The position numbers were made by a program, and so were the translations under genes. Of a stretch of DNA of 64,000 nt, positions 8,639 to 17,090 are shown one piece after another; positions within the stretch are counted from its first letter, which is position 1; each line of letters starts with the position of its first letter. Source of the stretch: Crystallibacter sulfonylureivorans_A. GTDB taxonomy: Bacteria > Actinomycetota > Actinomycetes > Actinomycetales > Micrococcaceae. The stretch spans positions 1-64,000 of the forward strand of contig NZ_JBLKRT010000010.1 in the NCBI RefSeq assembly GCF_047607445.1, given 5' to 3'. The notes below the pieces were generated by a model. The model had not been told where the DNA came from. It did not search any database and worked only from the letters and a program-made list of their open reading frames with translations.

Positions 8639-9736
8639 TTACCTCGCGTTCTTCACACCCACTCGGCGGCGTCGCTCCATGACTTCCTCGGCTGCTGCCA
8701 CCAGCTGCCGCGCCGATTCGTCCCAGTCGTAGGCGGCAGCCCGCGCGATGCTGGCTTCGGAGGCGGAACGGAACGCGCCGGGCTGGTCCAGGGCTGCCAC
8801 GGCGGCGGCAAAGTCGGCCGGTTGGTCCGGATCGACGAGCGTGACCGCACCGCCGCCTACCTCACGGAAGATGGGGATGTCGCTGGCGATCACCGGCGTC
8901 CCGGCAGCCATGGCCTCGATCAGCGGGAGGCCGAAGCCTTCGTCGCGGGAGAGGGTGACCAGCGCGGTGGTGCGCCGGAGCAGCTGCTGGTATCCGGCGT
9001 CCGAAATGCCGCTGTGGAATACCAGGCGGCCCGAATCCGCTGCCCGCGCCTCCAATTCAGCCTGCCGGTCCGGCCGGATGGGGCTGAGTAGATGGAGTTG
9101 GTAGTCAGGCAGCAAGACCATGGCGTCGATGATGGTTTCCACGTTCTTGTACGGCATGAATGAGCCCATGTAGAGCAGGGTTTTGTCGCGCGCGGCGGCC
9201 GGGTCACGCGGCGCGCCGTGCGGCTGGGCGGCGTTGGAGACAATCCGGATGGGCTTCCGGGTGAGCCGGTGGCGTTCCATCAAAGACTGCGTGGTCCGGC
9301 TGATCGTGGCGACCGTGTCCGCCCGGTTCAACAGCAGGCGCTGGGGCCAATAGGCCTTGTGGTAAAGCCGCCACAGCAGCTGCACCGGTTTCGGCAGGAA
9401 ACCGGGAGGCTTGGGGTGCGAGTAGTAGATCAGGTCATGCAGGGTCAGGATCAGGCCATAGTCGCGGCCGAAGCTGCCCATGGTCTGCATGGGGCAGACA
9501 ACCACGTCGGCGCCCAGTTTGTTGACGCGCCGTGCCACGAAAAGTTCTGCAGGGGAGAGCGGACTGTTGATCTTGGTCCACGGCACATCCGGCAAAAACT
9601 GCAGCTGCCGCTCGTCGCTGATGAGCATGCCCACATCCACCAACCGGGCGGTCGCTTCAATCAGGCTCGCCCCGTAGCGGCTGATGCCGTCCAACTGGTC
9701 CGTACGGGTGAACCTGGCGTCAATCAGGAGTTTCAT
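8639..9736 (-). CDS. Glycosyltransferase, GT4-like (family 1 fold)
   Basis: Transfers a sugar from a nucleotide or lipid donor to an unknown acceptor, probably an envelope glycan or glycolipid. The 365-residue protein has the two-Rossmann GT-B layout: N-terminal LLIDARFTRTDQLDGISRYG, a central LLYMGSFMPYKNVETIIDA, and the C-terminal donor-binding EGFGLPLIEAMAAGTPVI with the E-x7-E pattern. The true start is the ATG at 9734-9736; a longer frame upstream is noncoding in character. That ATG overlaps the stop of the hydrolase gene upstream (ATGA), so the two are translationally coupled. Confidence 0.87.
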   Translation of the reverse strand: MKLLIDARFTRTDQLDGISRYGASLIEATARLVDVGMLISDERQLQFLPDVPWTKINSPLSPAELFVARRVNKLGADVVVCPMQTMGSFGRDYGLILTLHDLIYYSHPKPPGFLPKPVQLLWRLYHKAYWPQRLLLNRADTVATISRTTQSLMERHRLTRKPIRIVSNAAQPHGAPRDPAAARDKTLLYMGSFMPYKNVETIIDAMVLLPDYQLHLLSPIRPDRQAELEARAADSGRLVFHSGISDAGYQQLLRRTTALVTLSRDEGFGLPLIEAMAAGTPVIASDIPIFREVGGGAVTLVDPDQPADFAAAVAALDQPGAFRSASEASIARAAAYDWDESARQLVAAAEEVMERRRRVGVKNAR

Positions 9737-10611
9737 GCACTCATTCCGTCGATGAAGTCCCGGATGTAGGCGGCGGCCGGGGCCGGGGTTTCGTAGTGAA
9801 TCAAATGCCCGACGGCGGGGATCACTTCCAGCCGGGCGTCCGGTATCGCTGCGGCCAACTTGCGCTGGCTCGGCACGGATCCGATGTCGTCGCGTTCCCC
9901 GGCAATCAGGAGCACCGGCAGGTCCAGTCGGCCGGCAACCTGGGCGACGTCGGCGGAGATGGAAGCGCGAAAAGCTTCCAGCACCACTCGGCGGTTCGCG
10001 AAGGCGCTGAAGTAGGCATCGTGCTGGGCATGGATATAGGAGCGCAGTTGCGGGTCCCGGGTCTTGGCCATCATGACGCTCATCGCCCGGACAATGATGC
10101 GGTTGCGCAGCAACCCAAAGCCCAGCCGTTCGGGCAGCTTGGCGCCGGCCCAATAGTAGAACCCGGCCAGCCGGGAGGCGACGGCCTTCGGTCCCTGGAG
10201 CGCCGGTTCGCTGATCGGATTAACCAGGATCGCGGCCCGAAAACGCCCCGGATGCGCCGCCAGATAGTGGCTGGCCACGATGGACCCGAAGGAGTGGCCC
10301 AAGAGGTAGGTCTGCGGACCCAGGTCAAGCTCCCCGGCCAGACGGTCCAGGAACCGGATGTACCCCTCGACATCGTGGCTGCCGGAGGCCAGCGGTTCGG
10401 ACTCGCCAAAGCCGGGCAGGTCCGGGGCGATCACGCGGTATCCGGGCAGCTGGTCAACCACCAGTTCCAGCCCATGGTGATCACCGCGGAAGCCGTGGAC
10501 CATCAGCAGGGTGGGCGCGCCGTCGTCGTGCCCGGGATACTCCCAATAACGCACCCATGCGCCGTCGAGCAGTATCTCGCGCCGAAGTGCGCGTTCGGCC
10601 ACGGTGGTCAC
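9733..10611 (-). CDS. Alpha/beta hydrolase
   Basis: A 292-residue alpha/beta-hydrolase-fold enzyme. Visible are the oxyanion loop MVHGFRG near residue 40, the nucleophile elbow GHSFGS (Ser107), an acid loop GERDD and the catalytic His in AVGHLIHYE near the C-terminus. No signal peptide is present, so it should be cytoplasmic. Start is GTG 10611, preceded by AGGAAG six bases upstream. It is the first gene of a two-gene unit with the glycosyltransferase; substrate cannot be told from sequence. Confidence 0.88.
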   Translation of the reverse strand: MTTVAERALRREILLDGAWVRYWEYPGHDDGAPTLLMVHGFRGDHHGLELVVDQLPGYRVIAPDLPGFGESEPLASGSHDVEGYIRFLDRLAGELDLGPQTYLLGHSFGSIVASHYLAAHPGRFRAAILVNPISEPALQGPKAVASRLAGFYYWAGAKLPERLGFGLLRNRIIVRAMSVMMAKTRDPQLRSYIHAQHDAYFSAFANRRVVLEAFRASISADVAQVAGRLDLPVLLIAGERDDIGSVPSQRKLAAAIPDARLEVIPAVGHLIHYETPAPAAAYIRDFIDGMSA

Positions 10612-10729
10612 GTCCGGCTTCCTGCAGGTTCCATGCCTTCGACTTTACCGACACGACGGCGGGGCAGAGTGCAGCCGGGACATGTCGGCGCGTGGGATCG
10701 CCCGGCGTGGGAGGGTCCGGCGACGCGGC

Positions 10730-10785
10730 GGCGCACCAGCGGAGGTGCACGAAGGGTGCACCGGGTCGGCGCACCAGCGGCGGTG
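10730..10785. repeat. Direct repeat and inverted repeat upstream of glpK
   Basis: An 18-base direct repeat (GGCGCACCAGCGG plus GGTG, one mismatch) lies at 10730-10747 and 10768-10785. Between and overlapping them is a perfect inverted repeat GGTGCAC-GAAGG-GTGCACC at 10743-10761. The group sits about 35-90 bases before the predicted glpK promoter, in the divergent region between glpK and the hydrolase gene, and could be a regulator site. Confidence 0.5.
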
Positions 10786-10818
10786 TACACATGCCGACCC
10801 ACAACTGCCGGGACGCAA

Positions 10819-10848
10819 TTGACGGTGCCCTGTGCCGCCGGTTAGGTT
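10819..10848 (+). promoter_or_regulatory. Candidate glpK promoter
   Basis: TTGACG at 10819-10824 and TAGGTT at 10843-10848 are separated by 18 bases, close to a housekeeping sigma promoter. The predicted transcription start near 10855 leaves a short 5' leader with a GGAGGG ribosome-binding site before ATG 10897. Confidence 0.55.
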
Positions 10849-10896
10849 CAACAGCAGCCGGGCACAGTTGCCCGGGACAATCGGTGGAGGGCTTAG

Positions 10897-12411
10897 ATGG
10901 CGGAGTTCGTACTGGCGATCGACCAGGGAACCACCTCCACGCGCGCGATCATTTTCGACCACAGCGGCACCCCGGTCTCCACGGGCCAGCGCGAGCACCG
11001 GCAGATCTTCCCGCAGCCGGGCTGGGTGGAACACGACCCGCTGGAAATCTGGGACAACACCCGCGAAGTAGTGGGCACGGCGCTGTCCCGGGCCAGCCTG
11101 ACCCGCCATGACATCGCCGCCGTCGGCATCACCAACCAGCGCGAAACCACGGTGGTGTGGGAGAAAAGCACCGGCAAGCCGGTGTACAACGCGATTGTCT
11201 GGCAGGACGTGCGCACGCAGCAGATCTGCGATGAACTGGCCGCCGACGGCGGTGTTGACCGCTTCCGCGAGCAGACCGGCCTGCCGCTCTCGCCCTACTT
11301 CGCCGGCACCAAGCTGGCCTGGATCCTCCGCCATGTGGACGGTGTCCGCGAACGGGCCGAGGCGGGCGAGCTGCTGTTCGGCACCACCGACAGCTGGGTG
11401 CTCTGGAACCTCACCGGCGGTCCGGATGGCGGCACGCACGCGACCGACGTCACCAACGCCTCCCGCACCCTGTTCATGGATCTCCGCACCCTGCAGTGGG
11501 ACAAGGAGATCCTCGACGTCTTCGACATCCCGACGGCGATGCTGCCGCAGATCCGCTCGTCGTCCGAGGTCTACGCGGAGGTCCACGGCTCACAGTTGCT
11601 GCGCCATGTTCCGGTAGCCGGCATCCTCGGCGACCAGCAGGCGGCCACATTCGGACAAGCGGCGTTCAACCCCGGCGAGGCCAAGAACACCTACGGCACC
11701 GGGTGCTTCGTGCTGGTTAACACCGGCCAGGAGATCGTCCGGTCCTCGCACGGACTGCTGACCAGCGTCGGGTACCAGCTGGGCACCGCCGCACCGCAGT
11801 ATGTGCTGGAGGGTTCCATCGCCGTCGCCGGGTCATTGATCCAGTGGCTGCGCGACAATCTGGGCATGGTCTCGTCGGCACGGGAGGCGGAGGAGCTGGC
11901 CGGCACTGTCGCGGACACGGGCGGCTGCTATTTTGTGCCGGCGTTCTCCGGGCTATTCGCGCCCTACTGGCGGCAGGATGCCCGCGGAGCCCTGGTCGGC
12001 CTGACCCGGTTTGTCACCAAGGCACACATTGCCCGTGCGGCACTGGAAGCCACGGCATTCCAGACCCGGGAGGTGCTGGATGCAATCAATGCGGACGCCG
12101 CGGTGCCGCTGACCGGCCTCAAGGTCGACGGCGGGATGGTCGCCAATGACGCCCTGATGCAGTTCCAAGCAGACATCCTCGGCGTGCCGGTGATGCGGCC
12201 GCAGGTCACCGAGACAACGGCCCTCGGCGCGGCCTACGCGGCGGGCCTCGCCGTCGGATTCTGGGAAGGGACGGAGCAGCTGGCCCGCAACTGGGCGCAG
12301 GACAAGGTTTGGGAACCGCAGATGCCTGCCGAAGAGCGGGAGCGCCGGCTGCGCTTGTGGAAGAAGGCGGTCACCCGGACCTTCGACTGGATCGACGACG
12401 ATGTGTTGTGA
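10897..12411 (+). CDS. glpK: Glycerol kinase
   Basis: ATP-dependent phosphorylation of glycerol to glycerol 3-phosphate, the entry step of glycerol use. The 504-residue product begins with the FGGY-family signature EFVLAIDQGTTSTRAIIFD and has GITNQRETTVVWEKSTGKP, the loop GDQQAATFGQ and the second phosphate-binding region KVDGGMVANDALMQFQAD. Length is typical. GGAGGG stands seven bases before ATG 10897. No glpF or glpD is adjacent, so it appears to be a single-gene unit; transcription of leuS starts right at its 3' end. Confidence 0.97.
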   Translation: MAEFVLAIDQGTTSTRAIIFDHSGTPVSTGQREHRQIFPQPGWVEHDPLEIWDNTREVVGTALSRASLTRHDIAAVGITNQRETTVVWEKSTGKPVYNAIVWQDVRTQQICDELAADGGVDRFREQTGLPLSPYFAGTKLAWILRHVDGVRERAEAGELLFGTTDSWVLWNLTGGPDGGTHATDVTNASRTLFMDLRTLQWDKEILDVFDIPTAMLPQIRSSSEVYAEVHGSQLLRHVPVAGILGDQQAATFGQAAFNPGEAKNTYGTGCFVLVNTGQEIVRSSHGLLTSVGYQLGTAAPQYVLEGSIAVAGSLIQWLRDNLGMVSSAREAEELAGTVADTGGCYFVPAFSGLFAPYWRQDARGALVGLTRFVTKAHIARAALEATAFQTREVLDAINADAAVPLTGLKVDGGMVANDALMQFQADILGVPVMRPQVTETTALGAAYAAGLAVGFWEGTEQLARNWAQDKVWEPQMPAEERERRLRLWKKAVTRTFDWIDDDVL

Positions 12412-12419
12412 ACGTGCGG

Positions 12420-12425
12420 TAAAGT
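12420..12425 (+). promoter_or_regulatory. -10 hexamer of the leuS leader transcript
   Basis: TAAAGT is followed by six bases and then ATG 12432 of the leader peptide, so the mRNA is predicted to start with the leader's own start codon. No clear -35 box is visible. The hexamer overlaps the sequence just after the glpK stop. Confidence 0.6.
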
Positions 12426-12431
12426 GGTGCC

Positions 12432-12455
12432 ATGTTCGCACTGCTCCTTAGCTAG
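12432..12455 (+). CDS. Leucine leader peptide upstream of leuS (MFALLLS)
   Basis: A seven-codon ORF, ATG TTC GCA CTG CTC CTT AGC TAG, with three consecutive leucine codons of three different types. It is predicted to be leaderless and is followed at once by a hairpin and then an intrinsic terminator, all upstream of leuS. Slow decoding of the Leu codons when charged leucyl-tRNA is scarce could alter folding and let transcription pass into leuS. The core CTGCTCCTTAGC and the downstream CTGCCGCGG closely match the leader in front of leuA in this same window. Confidence 0.72.
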   Translation: MFALLLS

Positions 12456-12513
12456 CCGCTGCCGCGGGGTCCACGCCCTGCTTCAGCGGCCCGCCCCTCC
12501 GATGTTGAGGGGC
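12455..12513 (+). terminator. leuS attenuator: hairpin plus intrinsic terminator
   Basis: Hairpin 1 pairs GCCGCTG (12455-12461) with CAGCGGC (12484-12490); its 5' arm starts in the leader stop codon. The terminator pairs GCCCCTC (12493-12499) with GAGGGGC (12507-12513) around the loop CGATGTT and runs into TTTTGTGT. A weak alternative pairing GCGGG (12464-12468) with CCCGC (12490-12494) would overlap both stems and could act as antiterminator. Confidence 0.7.
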
Positions 12514-12575
12514 TTTTGTGTGTCTAGGGGAGTCAGGCCAGTGCGCAGTACAGACAAGAGGACGAGGCAAGCACA

Positions 12576-15065
12576 GTGAGTACGCAGTCGGGTACGGAAC
12601 AGCACGAGTACAGTTTCTCCACCATGGAGGCCAAGTGGCCGGCCGTGTGGGAGGAACTTGATGTCTTCGCACCCGCCGACGACGGTTCGCGCGAGCGCCG
12701 CTACGTGCTGGATATGTTCCCGTACCCCTCGGGCGACCTGCACATGGGCCACGCGGAGGCCTTCGCCATGGGCGATGTGGTGGCCCGCTACTGGCGGCTG
12801 AAGGGCTACGACGTCCTGCACCCGATCGGCTGGGACTCCTTCGGCCTGCCGGCCGAGAACGCCGCGATCAAGCGCAATGCCCACCCCAGCGAGTGGACCT
12901 ACGCCAATATCGACACCCAGGCGGCCTCCTTCAAGCGCTACGCCATCAGCGCCGACTGGTCCCGCCGGCTGCACACCTCGGACCCCGAGTACTACCGCTG
13001 GACCCAGTGGCTGTTCCTGCGGTTCTACGAGCGAGGCCTGGCCTACCGGAAGAACTCGCCGGTCAACTGGTGCCCGAAGGACCTGACCGTGCTGGCCAAC
13101 GAACAGGTGGTCAACGGCGCGTGCGAGCGTTGCGGCACCCCGGTGACAAAGAAGAGCCTCAACCAGTGGTACTTCAAGATCACCGAGTACGCGGACCGGC
13201 TGCTCGACGACATGGACGAGCTCAAGGGCCACTGGCCGGAGCGCGTGCTGGCGATGCAGCGCAACTGGATCGGCCGGTCCGAAGGCGCGCACGTCCGCTT
13301 CACCGTTGAGGAAGCCGCCGGGCGCCCGGCGAAGGACGTCACCGTCTTCACCACCCGGCCGGACACCCTGCACGGCGCCACGTTCTTTGTGGTGGCCGCC
13401 GACGCCCACCTGGCACTGGACCTGGTCACGCCGGAGCACCACGATGCGCTGATGGACTACCGGGAAAAGATCAAGGCGCTCTCCGACATCGAACGCCAGT
13501 CCACCGAACGCGAAAAGACCGGCGTGTTCCTGGGCCGCTACGCGGTGAACCCGCTGAACGGCGAAAAGCTGCCGGTCTGGGCGGCAGACTACGTGCTGGC
13601 CGACTACGGCACCGGCGCGATCATGGCCGTCCCGGCGCACGACCAGCGCGACCTGGACTTCGCCAAGACCTTCGACCTGCCGGTGCGCGCCGTCGTCGAC
13701 ACCGGTGAAGAGGACCCGGCGGTCACCGGCGTCGCCACCAACGGCGAGGGCACCCTGATCAATTCCGGCGAGCTGGACGGCCTGTCCAAGACGGAGGCCA
13801 TCAGCCGCGCCATCGAACTGGTGCAGGCTGCCGGGACCGGTGAGAAGACGGTGAACTTCCGGCTGCGCGACTGGCTGCTGTCCCGCCAGCGGTTCTGGGG
13901 CGCACCGATCCCGATTGTCCACTGTGACGAATGCGGCGAGGTGCCTGTGCCCGACAACCAGCTGCCGGTCCGGCTGCCCGACGATTTGCGCGGCGAGGCG
14001 TTGTCGCCGAAGGGCACGTCGCCGCTGGCCGCTGCCGCGGACTGGGTCAACACCGACTGCCCGAACTGCGGCAAGGCCGCGCGGCGTGATACCGACACCA
14101 TGGACACGTTCGTGGATTCGTCCTGGTACTACCTGCGTTTCGCCTCACCCGACTACACCGAGGGCCCGTTCGAGAAGGAAGCGGCGGCGCGCTGGCTGCC
14201 GGTGGACCAGTACGTGGGCGGCGTGGAGCACGCCATCCTTCACCTGCTCTACAGCCGGTTCTTCACCAAGGTGCTCAAGGACATGGGCCTGATCGATTTC
14301 GACGAGCCGTTCCGGGCGCTGCTGAACCAGGGCCAGGTGCTCAATGGCGGCAAGGCAATGAGCAAGTCGCTGGGCAACGGCGTGGACCTGAGTGAGCAGC
14401 TGGACAAGTTCGGCGTGGACGCGGTCCGGCTGACCATGGTCTTCGCTTCGCCGCCCGAGGACGACGTGGACTGGGCCGACGTCTCGCCGTCCGGTTCGGC
14501 CAAGTTCCTGGCCCGCGCGTGGCGGCTGGGCCAGGACGTCGCCTCGGCGCCGGGCACGGAGTACGACGGCGGAGACCGCGCCCTGCGTGCGGTGACGCAC
14601 CGTACGGTCGCCGACGCGGCGGACCTGCTGGACGCCGGCAAGTTCAACGTGGTCATCGCCAAGCTGATGGAGCTGGTCAATGCTACCCGCAAGGCCATTG
14701 ACGCCGGCCCCGGCGCGGCTGATCCGGCGGTGCGCGAAGCCACCGAGGCGGTGGCCATCATCCTGAGCCTGTTCGCCCCCTACACTGCGGAGGACCTGTG
14801 GGCCCAGCTGGGCCACGAACCGTCGGTGGTGAACGCCTCCTGGCCGACCGTGGATGAGTCGCTGCTGGTGCAGGACACAGTCACGGCCGTGGTGCAGGTT
14901 GCCGGCAAGGTGCGCGACCGGCTGGAGGTGGCGGCGGACGTCAGCGAGGACGAGCTGGAGAAGCTCGCGCTGGCCTCGCCGCAGGTCATCCGCACCCTCG
15001 AAGGCCGCGACGTGCGCAAGGTCATTGTGCGTGCACCGAAGCTGGTCAACATCGTTCCGGCCTGA
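12576..15065 (+). CDS. leuS: Leucyl-tRNA synthetase
   Basis: Charges tRNA-Leu. The 829-residue class I synthetase shows the HIGH-type motif as YPSGDLHMGHAEAF near residue 56, the tRNA-binding cysteines CPKDLTVLANEQVVNG with CERCG, an inserted CP1 editing domain (FTTRPDTLHGATFFVVAADA, and TGAIMAVPAHDQRD), the DSSWYYLR segment, and the KMSKS-type motif AMSKS near 593. Start is GTG 12576, about 60 bases beyond the attenuator terminator. degV follows after 14 bases and may be co-transcribed. Confidence 0.97.
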   Translation: MSTQSGTEQHEYSFSTMEAKWPAVWEELDVFAPADDGSRERRYVLDMFPYPSGDLHMGHAEAFAMGDVVARYWRLKGYDVLHPIGWDSFGLPAENAAIKRNAHPSEWTYANIDTQAASFKRYAISADWSRRLHTSDPEYYRWTQWLFLRFYERGLAYRKNSPVNWCPKDLTVLANEQVVNGACERCGTPVTKKSLNQWYFKITEYADRLLDDMDELKGHWPERVLAMQRNWIGRSEGAHVRFTVEEAAGRPAKDVTVFTTRPDTLHGATFFVVAADAHLALDLVTPEHHDALMDYREKIKALSDIERQSTEREKTGVFLGRYAVNPLNGEKLPVWAADYVLADYGTGAIMAVPAHDQRDLDFAKTFDLPVRAVVDTGEEDPAVTGVATNGEGTLINSGELDGLSKTEAISRAIELVQAAGTGEKTVNFRLRDWLLSRQRFWGAPIPIVHCDECGEVPVPDNQLPVRLPDDLRGEALSPKGTSPLAAAADWVNTDCPNCGKAARRDTDTMDTFVDSSWYYLRFASPDYTEGPFEKEAAARWLPVDQYVGGVEHAILHLLYSRFFTKVLKDMGLIDFDEPFRALLNQGQVLNGGKAMSKSLGNGVDLSEQLDKFGVDAVRLTMVFASPPEDDVDWADVSPSGSAKFLARAWRLGQDVASAPGTEYDGGDRALRAVTHRTVADAADLLDAGKFNVVIAKLMELVNATRKAIDAGPGAADPAVREATEAVAIILSLFAPYTAEDLWAQLGHEPSVVNASWPTVDESLLVQDTVTAVVQVAGKVRDRLEVAADVSEDELEKLALASPQVIRTLEGRDVRKVIVRAPKLVNIVPA

Positions 15066-15079
15066 TCGGGCCGGCACCC

Positions 15080-16027
15080 GTGAACTGGCTCGAGCAACTG
15101 CTGCAGCGGTCCAAACGGCTGCTGCAGCAGCCGCCTGCCCGGACGGGCCAGCCGCCGCGGCACCGCGTCGCCGTCGTCACTGATTCGGCTGCGTCACTGC
15201 CCGCCGACTGGGTCAACCAGCCGGACACCGCCGACTGGCTCCGGGTGGTGCCGATGCCCGTGATGATTTCCGGCCAGATCTACGGGGAAGGGGTCGACGA
15301 CGTCGCTTCCGCCCTCGCGATCGGCCTCGCCGAGGGACGCGACATCAAGACGTCGCGGCCGTCGCCGGGGCTCCTCGAACGGACCTACCGCGAGCTCGAG
15401 GAGCTGGGCTTCGAGTCGATCATCTCCATCCACCTCTCCGCCGAGCTGTCCGGCACCATCGAGGCCGCAGGCCTGGCTGCCGACGGCGTGGGCATCCCGG
15501 TGGAAGTTGTGGACACCCGGAGTGCCGCGCTGGGGCAAGGCTTCGCCGTGATCGACGCGGTGATCGCGGCGCAGAGCGGCTTCGACCGGCAAACCGTGGC
15601 CGAGCGCGCCCGAGCCGCCGCGGTTTGCTCGGACGTGTACTTCTACGTGCCCAGCCTGGACCAATTGCGCCGCGGCGGCCGGATCTCCGCCGCCTCCGGC
15701 GTGCTGGGTTCGCTGCTGTCCATCAAGCCGCTGCTGGGCATCCGCGACGGCGCGATTGTCCCGCTGGAAAAGATCCGCACCGCCGCCCGTGCGCAGGCCC
15801 GGCTGCAGCAGCTGGTGGTGCGCCGGATCGAGGAACTCGACTACGAACCGCGGGTCTCGGTGCATTATTTCGGCAATGAATCCGAGAGCCGGGCCATCGC
15901 GGAAACCCTGCAGCAACACCTCAGCGACGACGTCCTGATCACCCCGGTGCCGTCGGTTCTTGCTGCGCATACCGGACTGGGCGTCATCGCCGTGGTGGTC
16001 GGGCCGCCCGCCCCGCACCTGGCCTGA
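15080..16027 (+). CDS. DegV family fatty-acid-binding protein
   Basis: DegV proteins bind a single fatty acid; in Firmicutes FakB members present it to the kinase FakA, but the role in Actinobacteria is unclear. The 315-residue protein has the start motif VVTDSAASLPADW near residue 33, SRPSPG (here KTSRPSPG) near 95, the SAELSGT ligand motif near 120 and GGRISAA near 200. About 30 basic, Gln-rich residues precede the domain. GTG 15080 begins 14 bases after leuS, with no clear ribosome-binding site, suggesting coupling to leuS. Confidence 0.88.
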   Translation: MNWLEQLLQRSKRLLQQPPARTGQPPRHRVAVVTDSAASLPADWVNQPDTADWLRVVPMPVMISGQIYGEGVDDVASALAIGLAEGRDIKTSRPSPGLLERTYRELEELGFESIISIHLSAELSGTIEAAGLAADGVGIPVEVVDTRSAALGQGFAVIDAVIAAQSGFDRQTVAERARAAAVCSDVYFYVPSLDQLRRGGRISAASGVLGSLLSIKPLLGIRDGAIVPLEKIRTAARAQARLQQLVVRRIEELDYEPRVSVHYFGNESESRAIAETLQQHLSDDVLITPVPSVLAAHTGLGVIAVVVGPPAPHLA

Positions 16028-16090
16028 ACGGGCGTTCCGCGACTCCTCAGTCCCTCGACAACCCGTGCAGGGCTCGGTAAGGATGGAGGG

Positions 16091-17047
16091 GTGACTGTCA
16101 TTGGATTCCATGCATCCCACGAACAGATCTCGCCCGCACAGCTGCTGAAGGACGTGAAACTGGCGGAGGAAGCGGGCTTCGACGCCGCGATGTGCTCGGA
16201 CCACATCGAGCCGTGGTCCGAGCGCCAGGGACATTCCGGCTTCGCCTGGTCCTGGCTTGGTGCAGCGCTGGCCACCACCACGTTGCGCTTCGGCGTCGTC
16301 ACCGCTCCAGGCCAGCGCTACCATCCGGCGATCATCGCGCATGCCGCGGCCACCCTGGCCGTCATGTTTCCGGGGCGGTTCTGGATGGCTCCGGGCAGCG
16401 GCGAGAACTCCAACGAGCACATCACCGGCGATGCCTGGCCGTCCAAGGACGTGCGCCAGCAGCGGCTGGAGGAGTCCGTGGAGGTGATCCGCCGCCTGCA
16501 CGACGGCGAGGAGGTCACCCACCGCGGTCTGGTCACCGTGGAGCACGCCAGGATCTGGGAGGTGCCGGACCCCAAGCCCGAACTGATTGCACCCGCCATC
16601 AGCGTGGAGACCGCCCGCCGCGCCGCACGTTGGGCGGACGGGCTGATCACGGTCAACCAGCCGCCGGAGCAGCTAAGGAAGGTCCTGGCCGGTTACCGGG
16701 ACAATGGCGGGCGCGGGAAGGCCGCGCTGCAGGTGCACCTGTCCTGGGCGCCGTCGGAGGAGGCCGCCGTCAACATCGGCCTGGACCAGTGGCGCTCCAA
16801 CACTTTTGCTCCTCATGTGGCCGCAGATTTGGCCACGGCCGGGCACTTTGACGCCGTGAGCGAGCATGTCGGCGAGGACCAGTTGCGCAAGGCAGTCAAC
16901 GTCTCGGCCAGCACCGGCCGCCATGTGGAATGGCTGCAGGAGTATCTGGACTTGGGCTTCGACGAACTGTACCTGCACTTCGTGGGGCAGGAGCAACGGC
17001 CCTTCATCGAAACGTTCGCCGGCGAGGTCCTGCCGAAGCTGCGCTGA
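16091..17047 (+). CDS. LLM-class flavin-dependent oxidoreductase (TIGR03885-like)
   Basis: A 318-residue luciferase-like TIM-barrel oxidoreductase. The start VIGFHASHEQISPAQLL, the segment AMCSDHIEPWSERQGHSGFAW, MFPGRFWMAPGSGE and the C-terminal LGFDELYLHFVGQEQ fit the group thought to have reverted from F420 to FMN (TIGR03885 type). The reaction is unknown. GTG 16091 is directly preceded by GGAGG, too close for ideal spacing. The GH13 gene begins 43 bases after its stop, so the pair is probably one operon. Confidence 0.82.
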   Translation: MTVIGFHASHEQISPAQLLKDVKLAEEAGFDAAMCSDHIEPWSERQGHSGFAWSWLGAALATTTLRFGVVTAPGQRYHPAIIAHAAATLAVMFPGRFWMAPGSGENSNEHITGDAWPSKDVRQQRLEESVEVIRRLHDGEEVTHRGLVTVEHARIWEVPDPKPELIAPAISVETARRAARWADGLITVNQPPEQLRKVLAGYRDNGGRGKAALQVHLSWAPSEEAAVNIGLDQWRSNTFAPHVAADLATAGHFDAVSEHVGEDQLRKAVNVSASTGRHVEWLQEYLDLGFDELYLHFVGQEQRPFIETFAGEVLPKLR

Positions 17048-17090
17048 CGGACTGTCCCGGACCGTCCTGACGGAAAGCGAGGAGAGGCCA

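Noticed and set aside
9737..10153. N-terminal extension of the glycosyltransferase frame
   Set aside because: It lies over the hydrolase gene, is Arg/Pro-rich and unlike the family; the internal ATG coupled by ATGA is the natural start.
16866..17090. N-terminal extension of the GH13 frame
   Set aside because: It overlaps the LLM gene and is low-complexity; GTG 17091 has a ribosome-binding site and the family N-terminus.
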